Assembly (NCBI RefSeq): GCF_036226685.1
Contig: NZ_CP109009.1
Coordinates: 744,001 to 808,000 of the forward strand
Length of the DNA: 64,000 nt
Source: Streptomyces sp. NBC_00690
GTDB taxonomy: Bacteria; Actinomycetota; Actinomycetes; Streptomycetales; Streptomycetaceae
Direction of reading: 5' to 3'
Every line of letters begins with the position of its first letter. The first letter of the stretch is position 1. Both the position numbers and the translations under genes were made by a program. Under the pieces are notes generated by a model. The model had not been told where the DNA came from. It ran no database searches and saw nothing but the letters and a program-made list of their open reading frames with translations. Of this stretch, positions 10,040 to 18,466 are shown one piece after another.

Positions 10040-11071
10040 GGCCGTGGCGTGACGAAATGCCGCCAGGCAGCGGTCCCAGACTTCCGAGCCTTCCCGCAGC
10101 GACAGCAGAAGGGGCCACAGGTCGGCGGAGAAGGCCCGGCTGGCCTCGGCCGGAACGAGGGATGGAAGGTTGTCGATGGCGATGACGTCCAGTGGCCTGG
10201 GGCCTTCGCGCAGCCGCTCCACGGGGGTGTCCCAGTCGGTGACGTGATCGTAGACGGGGAGGGCGTTCAGTTGAGATCCCACGTCGCAGGTCACGTCGGC
10301 AATCACCGAAAGCCGCCGCTCGTCGTCGAGGTCGGCCTTCGTCAGGAACGGAGGTACGGGCCGATCGCATCCGACGGCGTTCACGAGGATGTCGTGCGCG
10401 AGCAGCGCGTCCCGGTCCAGGTCCCGGGTGTCGTCGGATCCCCAACGGGTCGGCTGGATGCCGGCCGTCCGCAGTGCATCACAGGCCCCGCGCCCCGAGC
10501 GCCCGTCCGCTCCGATCACCACGGCGGTGACGCCACCTCCACGTCGGCCGACGCTCAGCCGTCTGCGCAGTTTCTCACTGGATGAGGGAGCGAGCGGCAC
10601 CGTCAGCTCGCCCCAGTGCTGGAGAACGGCGAGTGAGGCGCCCGCGTAACCCGCCCAGTAACCGAAGGCCGCGATCCGGCAGCCTTCGGCGTCGAGGAGA
10701 TGTTCGAGGTCGAGCAGGGTGCCGCCGCCGGCCTCGAAGCGCCGCAGCACCCGCGGCCCCTCCGGCTGCCCCTTGTAGGCGTGACCGAAGAAAACGTGCC
10801 GATGAATCAGGTCCGCAGGTTCGTCGGGGAGTTCCTTGAGGCCCAGGACGACGTCCGTCTCGGGGCATTGACTCGTCCAGCTGCCCGGCGGCGCGATCAC
10901 GCAACCGGCATCGGCGTACGCACGGGCGGGAAAGACGCGCTGCGACGATTCCTCGACCGTCAGGCGCACCCCTCTCGCGATCAGCTTGCGGGCATCCTCG
11001 GGCACGAGAGCGGCACGCCGTTCGACCTGCCGGGATTCGTCTCTCATCCAGATACGCAGCATCTCAGGCAC
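10019..11071 (-). CDS. saccharopine dehydrogenase (NAD+, L-lysine-forming)-like oxidoreductase
   Basis: 350 residues, the usual length of the single-domain lysine-forming saccharopine dehydrogenases, which share the alanine dehydrogenase N-terminal fold. Recognisable features are RRAALVPEDARKL near the N-terminus, the VVLGLKELP and HVFFGHAYKGQ motifs typical of the family, FGYWAGYAGASLA, and a Rossmann-like VVIGADGRSGRG segment about residues 195-207. The reaction would link lysine and 2-oxoglutarate to saccharopine with NAD+/NADH. In streptomycetes such genes often sit in secondary-metabolite or accessory regions rather than in a lysine pathway, so the physiological substrate is uncertain. 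It is intact, stands between unrelated neighbours and converges on the AsnB fragment. Confidence 0.75.
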   Translation of the reverse strand: MPEMLRIWMRDESRQVERRAALVPEDARKLIARGVRLTVEESSQRVFPARAYADAGCVIAPPGSWTSQCPETDVVLGLKELPDEPADLIHRHVFFGHAYKGQPEGPRVLRRFEAGGGTLLDLEHLLDAEGCRIAAFGYWAGYAGASLAVLQHWGELTVPLAPSSSEKLRRRLSVGRRGGGVTAVVIGADGRSGRGACDALRTAGIQPTRWGSDDTRDLDRDALLAHDILVNAVGCDRPVPPFLTKADLDDERRLSVIADVTCDVGSQLNALPVYDHVTDWDTPVERLREGPRPLDVIAIDNLPSLVPAEASRAFSADLWPLLLSLREGSEVWDRCLAAFRHATASLGGRG

Positions 11072-11283
11072 GGGCCGATTGTCCGCCGCAGATGGCCGAC
11101 CGCATGGCTCGCCGCGCCCGTTCGCCTCCTCCCGGGGGACGATCGCCGAGCCGGGTAGGCGGCGTCAAGGGCATACGAGGAGTCACCCATCAGTGACTTC
11201 TTCGCCCGGATGCCCGCATGTCTTGTTGGAATCGATCTACAACCGGCTGTAGTGGGCGGTCGGCAATCGGTGAAAGGATGACA

Positions 11284-12807
11284 GTGAGCACTCCACAGGC
11301 GGAAGCCATCGGCAGCGAGGAGTCGGCACCTCGGATCAGCACGGTCGCGGGGACCGGAGTTGCGGGGTTCAAAGGGGACAACGAAGCGGCTGTTTCGGCT
11401 GAGTTGAACCGTCCCTTCGGAAGCGCGGTGGACGGCAACGGGACCCTCTACATTGCCGACTTCAACAACCACCGGATCCGGAAGATCACGACCGACGGGA
11501 AGATCAGCACGGCCGCCGGAGCCACGGCAGGCTACCGGGGCGACAACGGCCCTGCCGCCTCGGCACTGCTGAACGGTCCGCGCGAGGTCGCGGTGGACAG
11601 CGCGGGCACCGTGTACATCACCGATGCCAACAACCACCGGGTCCGGAAGATCACCGCTGACGGGACGATCAGCACGGTTGCCGGCACCGGTACGGCGGGG
11701 TTCAGCGGTGACGACGGACCCGCCACCGCCGCGAAGTTGAACTACCCGTTGGGGGTGACGGTGGACAACACCGGCACCCTCTACATTTCCGACCACAAGA
11801 ACAGCCGGGTCCGGAAGGTCACCGCTGACGGGACGATCAGCACGGTCGTGGGAACCGGAGTCGCAGGCTTCGGCGGTGACGACGGTCCGGCGACTGCCGC
11901 CAAGCTGGACCGGGCGTACGCGGTGGCCGTGGACGGTGCGGGCAACCTCTACATCACTGATACCGCCAACCACCGGGTCCGGAAGGTCGCAGCCGATGGG
12001 ACGATCAGCACAGTCGCGGGAACCGGAGTCGCAGGCTTCGGCGGTGACGACGGTCCGGCGACTGCCGCCAAGCTGAACTTCCCTTTGGGTGTGGTGGTGG
12101 ACAGCACGGGCGCTCTCTTCATCTCGGATTACAACAACAGCCGGGTCCGGAAGGTCGTGTCCGATGGGACGATCAGCACAGTCGCGGGAACCGGAGTCGC
12201 AGGCTTCGGCGGTGACGACGGTCCGGCGACTGCCGCCAAGCTGAACCAGCCGTTCGGGCTCGCTGTGGACTGCGTCGACACCCTCTACATCGCCGATCAC
12301 TTGAACCACCGGGTTCGGAAGATCGCGTCGGAGAGGATGGCCGGGCTGCCCGAGTCGGGCACGGTGGCGTCCTGGGCCAACGTGCGCAGCAGGCTGCGGA
12401 TGGGTGTCCTGCGTGAGTCCACCAGGGACGGGGCCGAGATCCACCAGTCCCTCGCCTCCCCCCGGACGCACCAGCGGTGGCGGCTGATCGCGTCCGGTCA
12501 GGACGCCGGCGAGGTTCTGTACCGGATCGAGAACCTGCGCAGCGGCAAGGTCCTGGAGGTCGTCGGAGGAGGCACCGCAGACGGGGCGGTGGTCGCGCAG
12601 CGCGCCTACGAGGGAAGTGACGCCGAGCACCAGCAGTGGCGGCTGATCCCGGTGGGGTCGGTGACCGACACCCCGCGGGTGTACGAGATCGCGAACCGCA
12701 ACAGCGGTCTGCTGCTGCGCGTCGACACCAACGCCCCCGCGGTGATCAAGCAGTACGGGGCGCAGGGCGACCACCGCGACCGGCAGTGGCAGTTGCTCCC
12801 GGCGTGA
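11284..12807 (+). CDS. NHL-repeat beta-propeller protein with C-terminal ricin-type lectin domain
   Basis: 507 residues from a GTG with GAAAGGA five bases upstream; an ATG at 11278 in the same frame is the alternative. Six NHL repeats of about 56 residues (TVAGTGVAGFGGDDGPAT, then LYI[AST]D, then N-[HS]-R-[VI]-R-K) fill residues 18-352 and predict a complete six-bladed propeller. Residues about 370-507 form a ricin-B-like trefoil with two clear QQWRLI/RQWQLL strands. Propellers bind proteins or sugars and trefoils bind glycans, so this is probably an adhesin-like binding component. No signal peptide or membrane segment is visible. It is convergent with the candidate pore-former operon and shares a bidirectional terminator with it. 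The very similar repeats 4-6 suggest recent expansion or gene conversion. Confidence 0.8.
   Translation: MSTPQAEAIGSEESAPRISTVAGTGVAGFKGDNEAAVSAELNRPFGSAVDGNGTLYIADFNNHRIRKITTDGKISTAAGATAGYRGDNGPAASALLNGPREVAVDSAGTVYITDANNHRVRKITADGTISTVAGTGTAGFSGDDGPATAAKLNYPLGVTVDNTGTLYISDHKNSRVRKVTADGTISTVVGTGVAGFGGDDGPATAAKLDRAYAVAVDGAGNLYITDTANHRVRKVAADGTISTVAGTGVAGFGGDDGPATAAKLNFPLGVVVDSTGALFISDYNNSRVRKVVSDGTISTVAGTGVAGFGGDDGPATAAKLNQPFGLAVDCVDTLYIADHLNHRVRKIASERMAGLPESGTVASWANVRSRLRMGVLRESTRDGAEIHQSLASPRTHQRWRLIASGQDAGEVLYRIENLRSGKVLEVVGGGTADGAVVAQRAYEGSDAEHQQWRLIPVGSVTDTPRVYEIANRNSGLLLRVDTNAPAVIKQYGAQGDHRDRQWQLLPA
11335..12340 (+). repeat. six tandem 165-168-bp coding repeats (NHL blades)
   Basis: Units begin at about 11335, 11503, 11668, 11836, 12004 and 12172. 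The last three share long near-identical stretches at the DNA level, for instance around 11850-11911, 12018-12079 and 12186-12247. The second unit is one codon shorter. Confidence 0.8.
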
Positions 12808-12812
12808 ACGCA

Positions 12813-12848
12813 CGAGTGGTCAGGGGCGGCGACGCCCCTGACCACTCG
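12813..12848. terminator. bidirectional hairpin terminator between convergent genes
   Basis: A perfect 15-bp stem (12813-12827 with 12834-12848) closes a 6-base loop GGCGAC. It starts six bases after the NHL gene stop and ends 16 bases before the stop of the convergent minus-strand gene, so it can serve both transcripts. Confidence 0.8.
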
Positions 12849-12864
12849 GACCTGCCTGTGAACC

Positions 12865-13365
12865 CTATTTGGGGTCGGACGGCTTGTCGGCGGTGGCCTT
12901 GGGCGCCTTGGGGGGCTCCTCGGCCGAGGGCGACGCAGGTGCGTCGGGTGCCTTGAAGTCATCCCTCTTCGGTGCTTGCAGGCCCTCGTCCTTCTGCAGG
13001 TCGCCGCGCTGCGTCACCGTCTCGCTGGACTTGTCCATGCCGGCTGCCGCGGCCGTCGACACCGAACCGGGGTCCTGGGCGTAGGCGGCCTGGGCGCCGG
13101 CGGATGCCTGGGTGGTCTGGATGAAGGAGGCGAGGAAGCCCAGAATGACCCGGGCCTCTGGCGCCTGTTCCTGCACGATCTTCGCCCGGTGGGAAGCACC
13201 GTGGATCCCGCTCGCGAACAGGCTCGTGGTCGTGTCATCGTACGTGTCGTCATCCGCGTCCTCGAAATCGACACCCGCTCCCGGTCGCGACTTGTCGCGG
13301 TCGGTGATCACCGAGAAAAGCCCCGCGCCCGTTCCGGCGGAGTCGAAAACGTTCTTGAACACCAT
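12865..13365 (-). CDS. small unknown protein, partner of the pore-former-like gene
   Basis: 166 residues from the ATG at 13365, which has AGAGG eight bases upstream; a GTG at 13374 would bury that site. The N-terminal half is polar, with an Asp-rich stretch (FEDADDDTYDD). The middle contains a helical, weakly hydrophobic segment (VILGFLASFIQT) and Ala-rich sequence. The last ~45 residues are Pro/Ala/Lys/Asp-rich and look disordered. No family is recognised. The gene lies about 40 bases downstream of the aerolysin-like gene on the same strand, so the two are almost surely co-transcribed. A role as chaperone, immunity protein or second toxin component is conceivable, but nothing in the sequence proves it. 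Confidence 0.7.
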   Translation of the reverse strand: MVFKNVFDSAGTGAGLFSVITDRDKSRPGAGVDFEDADDDTYDDTTTSLFASGIHGASHRAKIVQEQAPEARVILGFLASFIQTTQASAGAQAAYAQDPGSVSTAAAAGMDKSSETVTQRGDLQKDEGLQAPKRDDFKAPDAPASPSAEEPPKAPKATADKPSDPK

Positions 13366-13405
13366 GGTCGTCACCTCTGGTCGTTGGGGCGGCGCCGCCC
13401 GCCGG

Positions 13406-14500
13406 TCACGGCTGCTTGTACAGGTCTCGTTCGCTGTCCGTGAGGCTCTCCCCGTCGAACATCGTGTGGTGGACCTCCAGAGCGGATACGACCTCGGCCA
13501 GCCCCTTCATGCGGAAGCCGCCGCCGGCCAGGTCGAGGTCGCTGATGTCGCGGGCTACCAGCTGGTTGAGCCGGGGGTAGTCGTCCGGTTGCGGGGGAGA
13601 CAGGACGGCCACCGGTACGTCGTACTTCACCGCGAGGAGCCCGGAGAAGGTCACCGGAATCTCGTAGGTGTACTGCTTGAGGGCGCGGCGCTGCGTGACG
13701 ATCGTCTCCACGCGGGAGTTCGGCGGGACTGTGCCGGAGATTTGCGATTTCGAGGCCCAGCCGGTGGACAGGGAACCGCCGACGGAGGCCGCGATGCCCT
13801 GGGCCAGGGCGGCGTTGAGGCCCGCTGTGCCGGAGGCGCTGCCCGTGGTGGTGAAATCCACCGAGCCGGTCATCGAGGCCGATGCGGAATTTGTCATCCC
13901 GTTACTCACCGACGTGTCGACGGTGTTGGCGTTGTCCACGCCCACGCTGTCCTTGCTGTTCTTGTTGGTCATCGTATTGGCGTTCTTGTTGGACATCTCG
14001 TTCTTCAGCTGCGTCCCCAGCTGCCCCTGGAGGTTCAGGCCGAGCTTGTTCTGCAGTTGCAGCTGGAGCTGGGCGCTGACGTTGCCGCCGAAGGTGAGCT
14101 TGGTGTCTCCCGAGAGCGACCAGGTGGCGCCGTTCGACACGGTGAAGTCGACCGAGTCGGTGAAGTTCATATCGGAGCCGCTGCGGTTGACGTAGGTGCG
14201 CGAGGAGAACGTGTCGGGCGGGGGCTGGGTGATGTTGCGCCGCTCCTCGATCAGCGGCTCCCCGAGGTTCATGTAAGCGAGCCAGCCCAGCTGGTACGCG
14301 GTGCCGGAGAAGGCGCCGAAGCTCGACTTGTTCACGGAGAACCCGACGGGTTTGTGCCGCACCCCGTAGTCGTCGACGTAGGCCAGGTTGGGGTGATCCA
14401 GGATGGACTGCCAGGTCTGCTCGATGTTGAGTTCCCGCAGGTTCTTCTTCGTCAGCGGCTGACGCTTGGCCCGTTCCAGGTTGTACGCGTTGGAAGGCAA
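13406..14500 (-). CDS. candidate aerolysin/ETX-MTX2-type beta-pore-forming protein
   Basis: 364 residues from a TTG at 14500 preceded by GAGGA; an upstream TTG at 14575 is possible but has no such site. Residues 1-110 are a mixed head domain. Residues about 115-255 are a long run of alternating Ser/Thr and hydrophobic residues rich in Asn and Gln (QLQLQLQNK, then a Gly/Ala/Ser stretch), matching the elongated strands and insertion loop of aerolysin-fold toxins. At 258-260 a VPP motif followed by S-R-V-E-T and QYTYEIPVTFSG (276-287) is characteristic of ETX/MTX2 proteins. These family members oligomerise into beta-barrel pores. No signal peptide is visible, so release would need lysis or another route. 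It leads a two-gene operon and is flanked by lectin and propeller genes. The fold assignment is by pattern, not by alignment. Confidence 0.6.
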   Translation of the reverse strand: MPSNAYNLERAKRQPLTKKNLRELNIEQTWQSILDHPNLAYVDDYGVRHKPVGFSVNKSSFGAFSGTAYQLGWLAYMNLGEPLIEERRNITQPPPDTFSSRTYVNRSGSDMNFTDSVDFTVSNGATWSLSGDTKLTFGGNVSAQLQLQLQNKLGLNLQGQLGTQLKNEMSNKNANTMTNKNSKDSVGVDNANTVDTSVSNGMTNSASASMTGSVDFTTTGSASGTAGLNAALAQGIAASVGGSLSTGWASKSQISGTVPPNSRVETIVTQRRALKQYTYEIPVTFSGLLAVKYDVPVAVLSPPQPDDYPRLNQLVARDISDLDLAGGGFRMKGLAEVVSALEVHHTMFDGESLTDSERDLYKQP

Positions 14501-14870
14501 TTTCTGTCCTCGACTGATCTGGCCGAAACCGCAATCGGTGAAATGGCAAAAGAGAATCTGCACACGCTCCGGCAAGCGAAACTAGCAAGGCCCCAGCAAC
14601 CCGAGGAGGCGCCTGCGGATATCGCACTCAAACGGGTGATCAAGAATCTGCGGCAGCTTTGATCACCCGATCGAGGATTTTCCGGCATCTCCCCTTAGCG
14701 TCCTGACCTCGAAAGTTGCCACTTCGGGTGCATTTACTCCGATCGTACATTCGCTTATGAAGTCGAATCGATCGCGAGTGATTGACCGTCCGGTAATGGC
14801 ACGTGATAAACCACTTCACTGAGCGCCTGAGGCGTTGTTCTCCACATCAAGAACAGGTGAGGTTTCCGCG
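14501..14870. promoter_or_regulatory. divergent promoter region with 11-bp hairpin/palindrome
   Basis: This AT-richer spacer separates the divergent pore-former operon and the trefoil-like gene, so both promoters should lie here. An inverted repeat, CGGGTGATCAA at 14633-14643 with its complement at 14659-14669 (15-base loop), could be an operator or a transcript hairpin. No sigma-factor boxes could be assigned with confidence. Confidence 0.4.
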
Positions 14871-15590
14871 ATGTACACCCAAGAACGCACGGCAATGGCG
14901 AATTTGGTGGTCGGCGGCCCGGTGGCGGTGAACAGCTACGACAACGCCATCGTGGCCGCACTCGTCGAGAACCGCCCCGTCATGCTCGTCCACGCCTTCA
15001 ACGGCGGCTACCTGCGACCCGCCGAACTGGCGGCGAGCAGCCACGACAAGGGCGTGAAGCTGGCCACCGCGCTCGACCCGGCCACCAAGGACGCGCAGGG
15101 CCACCTCTGGCACATCACCCCCGGCGGCTTCTTCGGCCAGCGTCCGCTGTACTTCATCGAGAGCGCCGCGGGCCAGGTGACGCCCCCCGCCGCCGGCACG
15201 GCCGACGCGGATGCCGGTCGCGGCGACGACGGAGCTCCGAAGCCGCAGCGCCGACGCGTCACCGTTCACCAGGATGCCCCGCAGAGCACGGCCGACACCC
15301 TGCAGGTGGGCCTGCCCGGCAAGGTGGCCGACAAGTGGCGCGGGAAGAACGGTGCGACGGAGGACACCCAGCTGTGGGTAGTCACGGTGACGCCGTGGGG
15401 CGGGATCACCTTCGTGCCGATTACCCACCCCGACGCCATCCTCGGGTTCAAGGACCACGCGGTGGCGAAGGACAGCGAGGCGCGGCTCACCTACAACTGG
15501 GGCGGGGACTTCACCGGGACGGTCATCAACACCTTCTACCCGCGGCTGCCCAACGAGTGGGACGTTCCCTACCACCACGTCTTCACCTGA
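14871..15590 (+). CDS. trefoil-like protein of unknown function in the lectin block
   Basis: 239 residues from the ATG at 14871, with AGGTGAGG about eight bases upstream. Two similar halves are separated by a charged, Pro/Asp/Arg-rich linker (about residues 105-145). Both contain a strand ending in a Trp motif (HLWHITP, QLWVVTV), reminiscent of Q-x-W trefoil lobes, and the N-terminal half has the Asn-Gly-Gly-Tyr-Leu turn seen in such folds. No signal peptide, catalytic motif or membrane segment is seen. It is followed 67 bases later by the ricin/VCBS gene in the same direction, so the pair probably forms an operon. A glycan-binding role is inferred from fold-like features and context only. 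Confidence 0.6.
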   Translation: MYTQERTAMANLVVGGPVAVNSYDNAIVAALVENRPVMLVHAFNGGYLRPAELAASSHDKGVKLATALDPATKDAQGHLWHITPGGFFGQRPLYFIESAAGQVTPPAAGTADADAGRGDDGAPKPQRRRVTVHQDAPQSTADTLQVGLPGKVADKWRGKNGATEDTQLWVVTVTPWGGITFVPITHPDAILGFKDHAVAKDSEARLTYNWGGDFTGTVINTFYPRLPNEWDVPYHHVFT

Positions 15591-15657
15591 GCCGCGGTCA
15601 CCTTCGCCCCGCACCCGTCCCAAGTAGTCGCACCAACCGCCTGGAAGAGGCACCACG

Positions 15658-17487
15658 ATGCCCGTGCCCACGCAAGAACTGAAGCTGGAGATCGTCAACG
15701 CCGCCACAGGCCAGCCCCTCGGCGCCAAAGCCTCGGCGGCCGCGGGCGGGGGCCTCGTCGTCCGCGACCATCCCGAGGACGGCCCACGCCCGGACCTGTG
15801 GCAGTTCCTCCCCGTACCGGGCTCGCAGGACGACCCGGCGTACGTCATCCGCAACACGGCCGGCAGCAAAGTGCTCGACACCCCAGCCGCCGTGGGCCAG
15901 GGCATCCGCCAGTCGGATGCCTCGGGCAAGAAGGGCCAGCAGTGGCACCTCGTCCCCGTCGCGGGCGAAGCGGGCCTCTACCTCATCGAGGGCGCGGCCG
16001 ACGGCACAGTGCTCGACCTCGACGAACCCGGGAAGGACGACACCCGCATCATCCTTCGCGAGTACGACGACCTCGCGGAGAGCCAGCGGTGGCGATTCGT
16101 CCCGGCCGAGCCGGAACGCACCAGCGACCTCGTACTGGATTGGGCACCGCTGAGCCACTGGAACAGCCGCCAGTCCTGGAGGCTGACCCACAACAAGCCC
16201 TCGCTGCGACCGGCACCCGACGCGACGCCCTCCTTCAGCAACGTACTGCTGGTTCTGGAGAAGTTCGGGAGCGACCAAGACACCGCCGGGTGGAAGAACG
16301 ATGCGCTCACCCCTTCTCCCAGCGGGGAACCGAGCCGCTGGGCCGGGGTCGGTGCGCGGTTCCTCGCCGACACGGAGGGAACAGGGCGGGCCGACATCGT
16401 GGGGATCAGGGCCACGAAGGGAGCCGTGACCTCGTCCAGCCGAGGCGACGGGACGTTCGATGACGAGCGCCCGCTGCACCAGGGGGTGGCCACTCCGAAC
16501 TCGGCGGATCTGTGGTCCGTCGTGGATCTGACGGGCGACGGCAAGCCCGACGTGGTCGCCCTGTGTGCCGGCGGAGTCCGGGTGTCAGCACAGGACGAGG
16601 ACGGGGCGTTCACACCCGAAGGCGGCGAACTGGTCCTCAAGGCGTTCGGCCATGGCAAGCAGGCCGGCGGTTGGCTGGTCGACAAGCATCCGCGCTTCCT
16701 CGCCGACACCACCGGCGACGGCAAGCTCGACATCATCGGCTGCCACGACGACGGTCTGCGGGTCTCCCTCCAGGACGAAGAAGGAAAGTTCGCACCGCTC
16801 GCCGACGAACCCGTCCTCAAGGCGTTCGGCCATGGCAAGCAGGCCGGTGGCTGGCTGGTCGACAAGCATCCGCGCTTCCTCGCCGACACCACCGGCGACG
16901 GCAAGCTCGACATTGTCGGTTGCCACGACGACGGCCTCTGGGTATCGCTCCAGGACGAGGAAGGGGCGTTCGCCGAACCTCTGTACGTCCTCGACGACTT
17001 CGGGGTCGACCAGGGATGGAGCTCGGTCAGGGAGCACCCCCGGTTCGTGGCCGCAACCACCAGCGACGGGGTACCGGACATCGTCGGCTTCGGCCCGCAG
17101 GGCGTGGTCGTCGCACGCGGACGCGGCGATGGCACGTTCGAGCCTTCCCAACTCGTCCTGAACGACTACGGGCAGGCCCAGGGATGGACAGGCGTGAAGC
17201 ACCCCCGGCTCCTGGCCGACGTCACCGGCGACGGGACCCCGGACATCGTCGGCTTCGGCAACGAGGGCGTCTGGGTATCGCACAACAACGGCGACGGCAC
17301 CTTCGCGCAGGCCGAGCTCGTATGCCGCGGGTTCGGATACAACGACAACGCAGGCGCCTGGCGGGTCTACCGCCACCCCCGGTTCCTCACCGACATCACC
17401 GGCGACGGACGCGTCGACATCGTCGGCTTCGGCGGCCCGGGCGTACACGTCGCCCGCAATCTCCACCGCCGCTTCAGGACCCGGTGA
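15658..17487 (+). CDS. ricin-type lectin fused to a seven-repeat FG-GAP/VCBS propeller
   Basis: 609 residues from an ATG with GAAGAGG seven bases upstream. Residues 1-165 form a ricin-B-like trefoil with strands ending LWQFLP, QQWHLV and QRWRFV. Residues about 185-605 contain seven repeats of the calcium-loop motif D-x-T-G-D-G-x-x-D-I-[VI]-G, at about residues 241-256, 286-300, 346-361, 406-421, 464-478, 520-535 and 576-591, predicting a closed seven-bladed propeller. Both modules are binding folds (glycan and Ca2+/protein), with no enzyme motif. No secretion signal is visible. The domain design mirrors the NHL-ricin protein at 11284-12807 with a different propeller, which supports a shared function with the candidate pore-former between them. 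Confidence 0.8.
   Translation: MPVPTQELKLEIVNAATGQPLGAKASAAAGGGLVVRDHPEDGPRPDLWQFLPVPGSQDDPAYVIRNTAGSKVLDTPAAVGQGIRQSDASGKKGQQWHLVPVAGEAGLYLIEGAADGTVLDLDEPGKDDTRIILREYDDLAESQRWRFVPAEPERTSDLVLDWAPLSHWNSRQSWRLTHNKPSLRPAPDATPSFSNVLLVLEKFGSDQDTAGWKNDALTPSPSGEPSRWAGVGARFLADTEGTGRADIVGIRATKGAVTSSSRGDGTFDDERPLHQGVATPNSADLWSVVDLTGDGKPDVVALCAGGVRVSAQDEDGAFTPEGGELVLKAFGHGKQAGGWLVDKHPRFLADTTGDGKLDIIGCHDDGLRVSLQDEEGKFAPLADEPVLKAFGHGKQAGGWLVDKHPRFLADTTGDGKLDIVGCHDDGLWVSLQDEEGAFAEPLYVLDDFGVDQGWSSVREHPRFVAATTSDGVPDIVGFGPQGVVVARGRGDGTFEPSQLVLNDYGQAQGWTGVKHPRLLADVTGDGTPDIVGFGNEGVWVSHNNGDGTFAQAELVCRGFGYNDNAGAWRVYRHPRFLTDITGDGRVDIVGFGGPGVHVARNLHRRFRTR
16633..16913 (+). repeat. exact-period 180-bp coding duplication (propeller blades 3 and 4)
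   Basis: Bases 16633-16733 recur almost unchanged at 16813-16913 (VLKAFGHGKQAGGW plus the calcium loop). The similarity continues, slightly weaker, into the blade that follows. The other five blades are much more diverged, so this pair reflects a recent duplication or gene conversion. Confidence 0.75.
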
Positions 17488-17754
17488 CCCCGAGAACAAT
17501 GCAGCATGGGCATGCGACCGAGGCGGGCCGAGAAGGTGGGCTCGTGTCGGCCCACAGAAGTACCTGCTCCTTCGAGATCTCCTCCCTCCTGCGGATTCAT
17601 TCAAACGGGGGGCGAAGTCCGGATCTGCCCCCGCCGCTGCGTCGAAACGGTGCCAGCGCTCGGGGGGCGCGTGTTAGCCACATGCGAATCGGGGACCAGA
17701 CGTGCCTGGCCGTGCCCCCTGGCAAAAAGCGCCAACTGGCCCCCTGAGCGGAGA
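17488..17754. other. no gene seen
   Basis: Intergenic sequence after the ricin/VCBS gene. I see no convincing frame, RNA gene or repeat before the hairpin at 17755. Confidence 0.4.
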
Positions 17755-17797
17755 CTGAGCACGGTAGATGTCCATGGCCGTCAACTACCGTGCTCAG
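17755..17797. terminator. 13-bp hairpin, possible terminator
   Basis: Perfect arms CTGAGCACGGTAG (17755-17767) and the complement at 17785-17797 enclose a 17-base loop. It lies about 270 bases after the ricin/VCBS stop, so it may end that transcript late or mark an old element end. Confidence 0.45.
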
Positions 17798-17903
17798 GCA
17801 CACTTGGTGACCGACGCACCACCATCGTCTCGGCACCGCACCAGCTCGCCCTGCGGGCCAACTCCGCAACCTTGGAATACCGACACTTCACCAGTGTGCT
17901 CGG

Positions 17904-18269
17904 ATGAGTGCGGAGGGTGTCGTTGGTGGGGTGACCGGCGGGGTGGGCGATGCGCGTACGGTCTTGCTGGGACGCTTCGATGCCGGCGGTGGTCTGCGTC
18001 TGATCGCCCGCTCGACGCCGCTTTCGTCGTCTGCGGTGGTCGAGTTGGGTGCCGTGTTGCGTCCGGCGGGAGCTGAGCACCCCTGGTCCCAACGCCGATT
18101 CGCTGCGGCGTGGGGCAGTCGCGAGCCTCTCGACCTTCAGGTTGTGGTGCCTGAGTTGGTGGCTGAGTTCGCGGCCAACACCGCATTGGATCGCGGGCGG
18201 TACCGGCACCCGGCGTGCTACCTGCGGCTTCGCGGGGATATGACGGTGCAGGATCTGTCCGGACCGTGA
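17904..18269 (+). pseudogene. C-terminal fragment of an ATP-dependent DNA ligase
   Basis: 121 codons match the oligonucleotide-binding end of actinobacterial ATP-dependent ligases. An EG-[VI]-VGGVTG-like opening is followed by VLLGRFD, LRLIARSTPL, the HPW/WGSRE block and a final RHP/LRLRGDM segment. The adenylation domain with the lysine nucleophile is missing, and no ribosome site precedes the ATG, so it is a truncated relic. Ligases of this kind are frequent on Streptomyces plasmids. Confidence 0.6.
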
Positions 18270-18466
18270 AGAGGAACCGCCGCGGGCTTGCCTGACAGTT
18301 CGAGCGAGAGTGCCAGTGTGGCGTCGTTCGGGTCGGGCGCGGGGGAATGCTCCCGACCGCCAGCGGGTTGCCGCTCCGGACCGGGCCGGGCCCGGCCCGG
18401 CCCACATCACATCCCCGTCGGGGGTTCGCAGGGCCGAGGCGATCGGTGTGGCTTCGAGTCCCCTGC

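Noticed and set aside
11335..12340. CRISPR array
   Set aside because: The periodic repeats are coding, 165-168 bp long, without spacers, and translate as propeller blades.
11044..12813. 589-codon minus-strand frame with repeats opposite the NHL gene
   Set aside because: Its repeats are only the mirror of the NHL coding repeats.
13112..14662. 516-codon plus-strand frame opposite the pore-former operon
   Set aside because: Antisense shadow of two genuine minus-strand genes; no recognisable domain.
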